Source of the DNA: Saccharicrinis sp963677345
Lineage (GTDB): Bacteria > Bacteroidota > Bacteroidia > Bacteroidales > Marinilabiliaceae
DNA: 64,000 bases
NCBI GenBank assembly: GCA_963677345.2
Contig: CAXXLC010000032.1
Coordinates: forward strand, 1-64,000
Direction: 5' to 3'
Below are positions 63,353 through 64,000 of the stretch, piece by piece. Under the pieces are notes generated by a model that did no database searches, had not been told where the DNA came from, and saw only the letters and a list, made by a program, of their open reading frames with translations. How positions within the stretch are numbered: the stretch's first letter is position 1; the number at the start of each line of letters is the position of its first letter. The translations under genes were made by a program, and so were the position numbers.

Positions 63353-64000
63353 ATGATAAAAATAATAAAAAAAATAAGTGCGTTACTTACGTTTCTTTTA
63401 GTGGTAACTTCTGCTTTTTCTGAAATAAAATATGAATTGACAGTTGCTCAGGACGGCTCAGGTGATTTTACAACAATTCAAGCTGCTATCAATGCTTCAA
63501 AAGCTTTTCCGGATAAAAGAATTACCATTAATATTAAAAACGGAGTATACCGCGAAAAAGTTAAAGTACATGCCTGGAATAACTTGTTAACACTTAGAGG
63601 TGAAAGTAAAGATAAAACCATTATTACTTACGACGATTACTTTAGTAAAATTGATTTAGGTAGAAATAGTACTTTTTACACATATACATTAATGATTGAT
63701 GCAGATGATTGCATTGTTCAGAACCTTACAGTAATCAATAGTTCCGGCCCTGTTGGACAAGCTGTAGCCTTGCATATAGAAAAAGATCGTTGTCAGATTG
63801 TGGATTGTAAGATTTTAGGTTACCAGGATACTGTTTATGCTGCAGGTGAAGGGAGTCGTCAGTATTTTTTAAGATGTTTTATTGATGGATCAGTAGATTT
63901 TATATTTGGTGCTGCTACCGCTTTATTTGAAGATTGTATTATTAACAGTAAAGCCAATTCTTATGTTACGGCAGCAAGTACATTTAAGGGTGCTGAATTT
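63353..64000 (+). CDS. Pectinesterase (CE8), 5' part only
   Basis: Starts MIKIIKKISALLTFLLVVTS with a signal peptide, then the right-handed beta-helix of carbohydrate esterase family 8. Signatures seen in 216 codons: GDFTTIQAAINA, GVYREKV, SGPVGQAVAL, the catalytic region LGYQDTVYA (first Asp) and GSVDFIFGAATALFEDC (second Asp). It removes methyl ester from pectin. The gene continues past the window edge. It may open a second, pectin-directed locus. Confidence 0.95.
   Translation, partial: MIKIIKKISALLTFLLVVTSAFSEIKYELTVAQDGSGDFTTIQAAINASKAFPDKRITINIKNGVYREKVKVHAWNNLLTLRGESKDKTIITYDDYFSKIDLGRNSTFYTYTLMIDADDCIVQNLTVINSSGPVGQAVALHIEKDRCQIVDCKILGYQDTVYAAGEGSRQYFLRCFIDGSVDFIFGAATALFEDCIINSKANSYVTAASTFKGAEF

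Noticed and set aside
1..64000. tRNA, rRNA, integrase or prophage genes
   Set aside because: I looked for typical tRNA arms and for integrase or phage motifs and saw none. A covariance-model scan would be decisive for small RNAs.

Overview
The window comes from a low-GC member of the Bacteroidota, probably a marine or sediment polysaccharide degrader (inference). The evidence is a susC/susD pair, a hybrid two-component sensor with two beta-propellers, T9SS type B sorting with a PorP/SprF partner, many lipoprotein enzymes, almost no Shine-Dalgarno sites, and several promoters of the TTTG-N19-TAnnTTTG type. No tRNA, rRNA, CRISPR array, integrase or intact insertion sequence was seen.

Positions 1-27.8 kb hold a polysaccharide utilization locus (PUL). 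A hybrid two-component sensor on the minus strand runs off the left edge. It faces susC, susD, a GH43 with an AHGGG-type active site, a GH2 beta-galactosidase, a GH105, a BNR_4 propeller lyase candidate, a tandem GH43, a second BNR_4 propeller protein, a DUF2264/GH154 protein, a GH43-like/GH51 fusion and a GH51. Together these best fit depolymerisation of an arabinogalactan side-chain or backbone glycan carrying uronic acid, such as a type II arabinogalactan (inference). The sensor and susC are broken by three single-base losses. All three are repaired by adding one G on the coding strand next to an existing G, which looks like either decay or a base-calling artefact. The gaps between the enzyme genes at 14.5-21.1 kb are filled with inverted-repeat elements, including six copies of a palindrome spaced 41-42 bp apart.

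Positions 27.8-31.0 kb (minus strand) hold DUF3127, cyclophilin, two FKBP isomerases and mnmD. Positions 31.2-42.4 kb hold a 2888-residue repeat adhesin with a T9SS type B tail, then a PorP/SprF-like membrane protein and a TPR/PD40 protein, apparently one secretion-and-anchoring unit. Positions 42.9-47.6 kb hold an ECF sigma factor, a free-methionine-sulfoxide reductase, and a TPR histidine kinase paired with an NtrC-type regulator.

Positions 47.7-52.4 kb form a cobalamin-riboswitch operon (cbiX-cbiM-cbiN-cbiQ-cbiO-cysG) for cobalt uptake and early corrin/siroheme steps. It is followed by ung (minus), a membrane-bound TPR-HTH regulator, a 33-residue membrane peptide, an RND efflux operon (minus: fusion protein, pump, outer-membrane channel) and a LytS/LytTR two-component pair. 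The start of a pectinesterase gene runs off the right edge.
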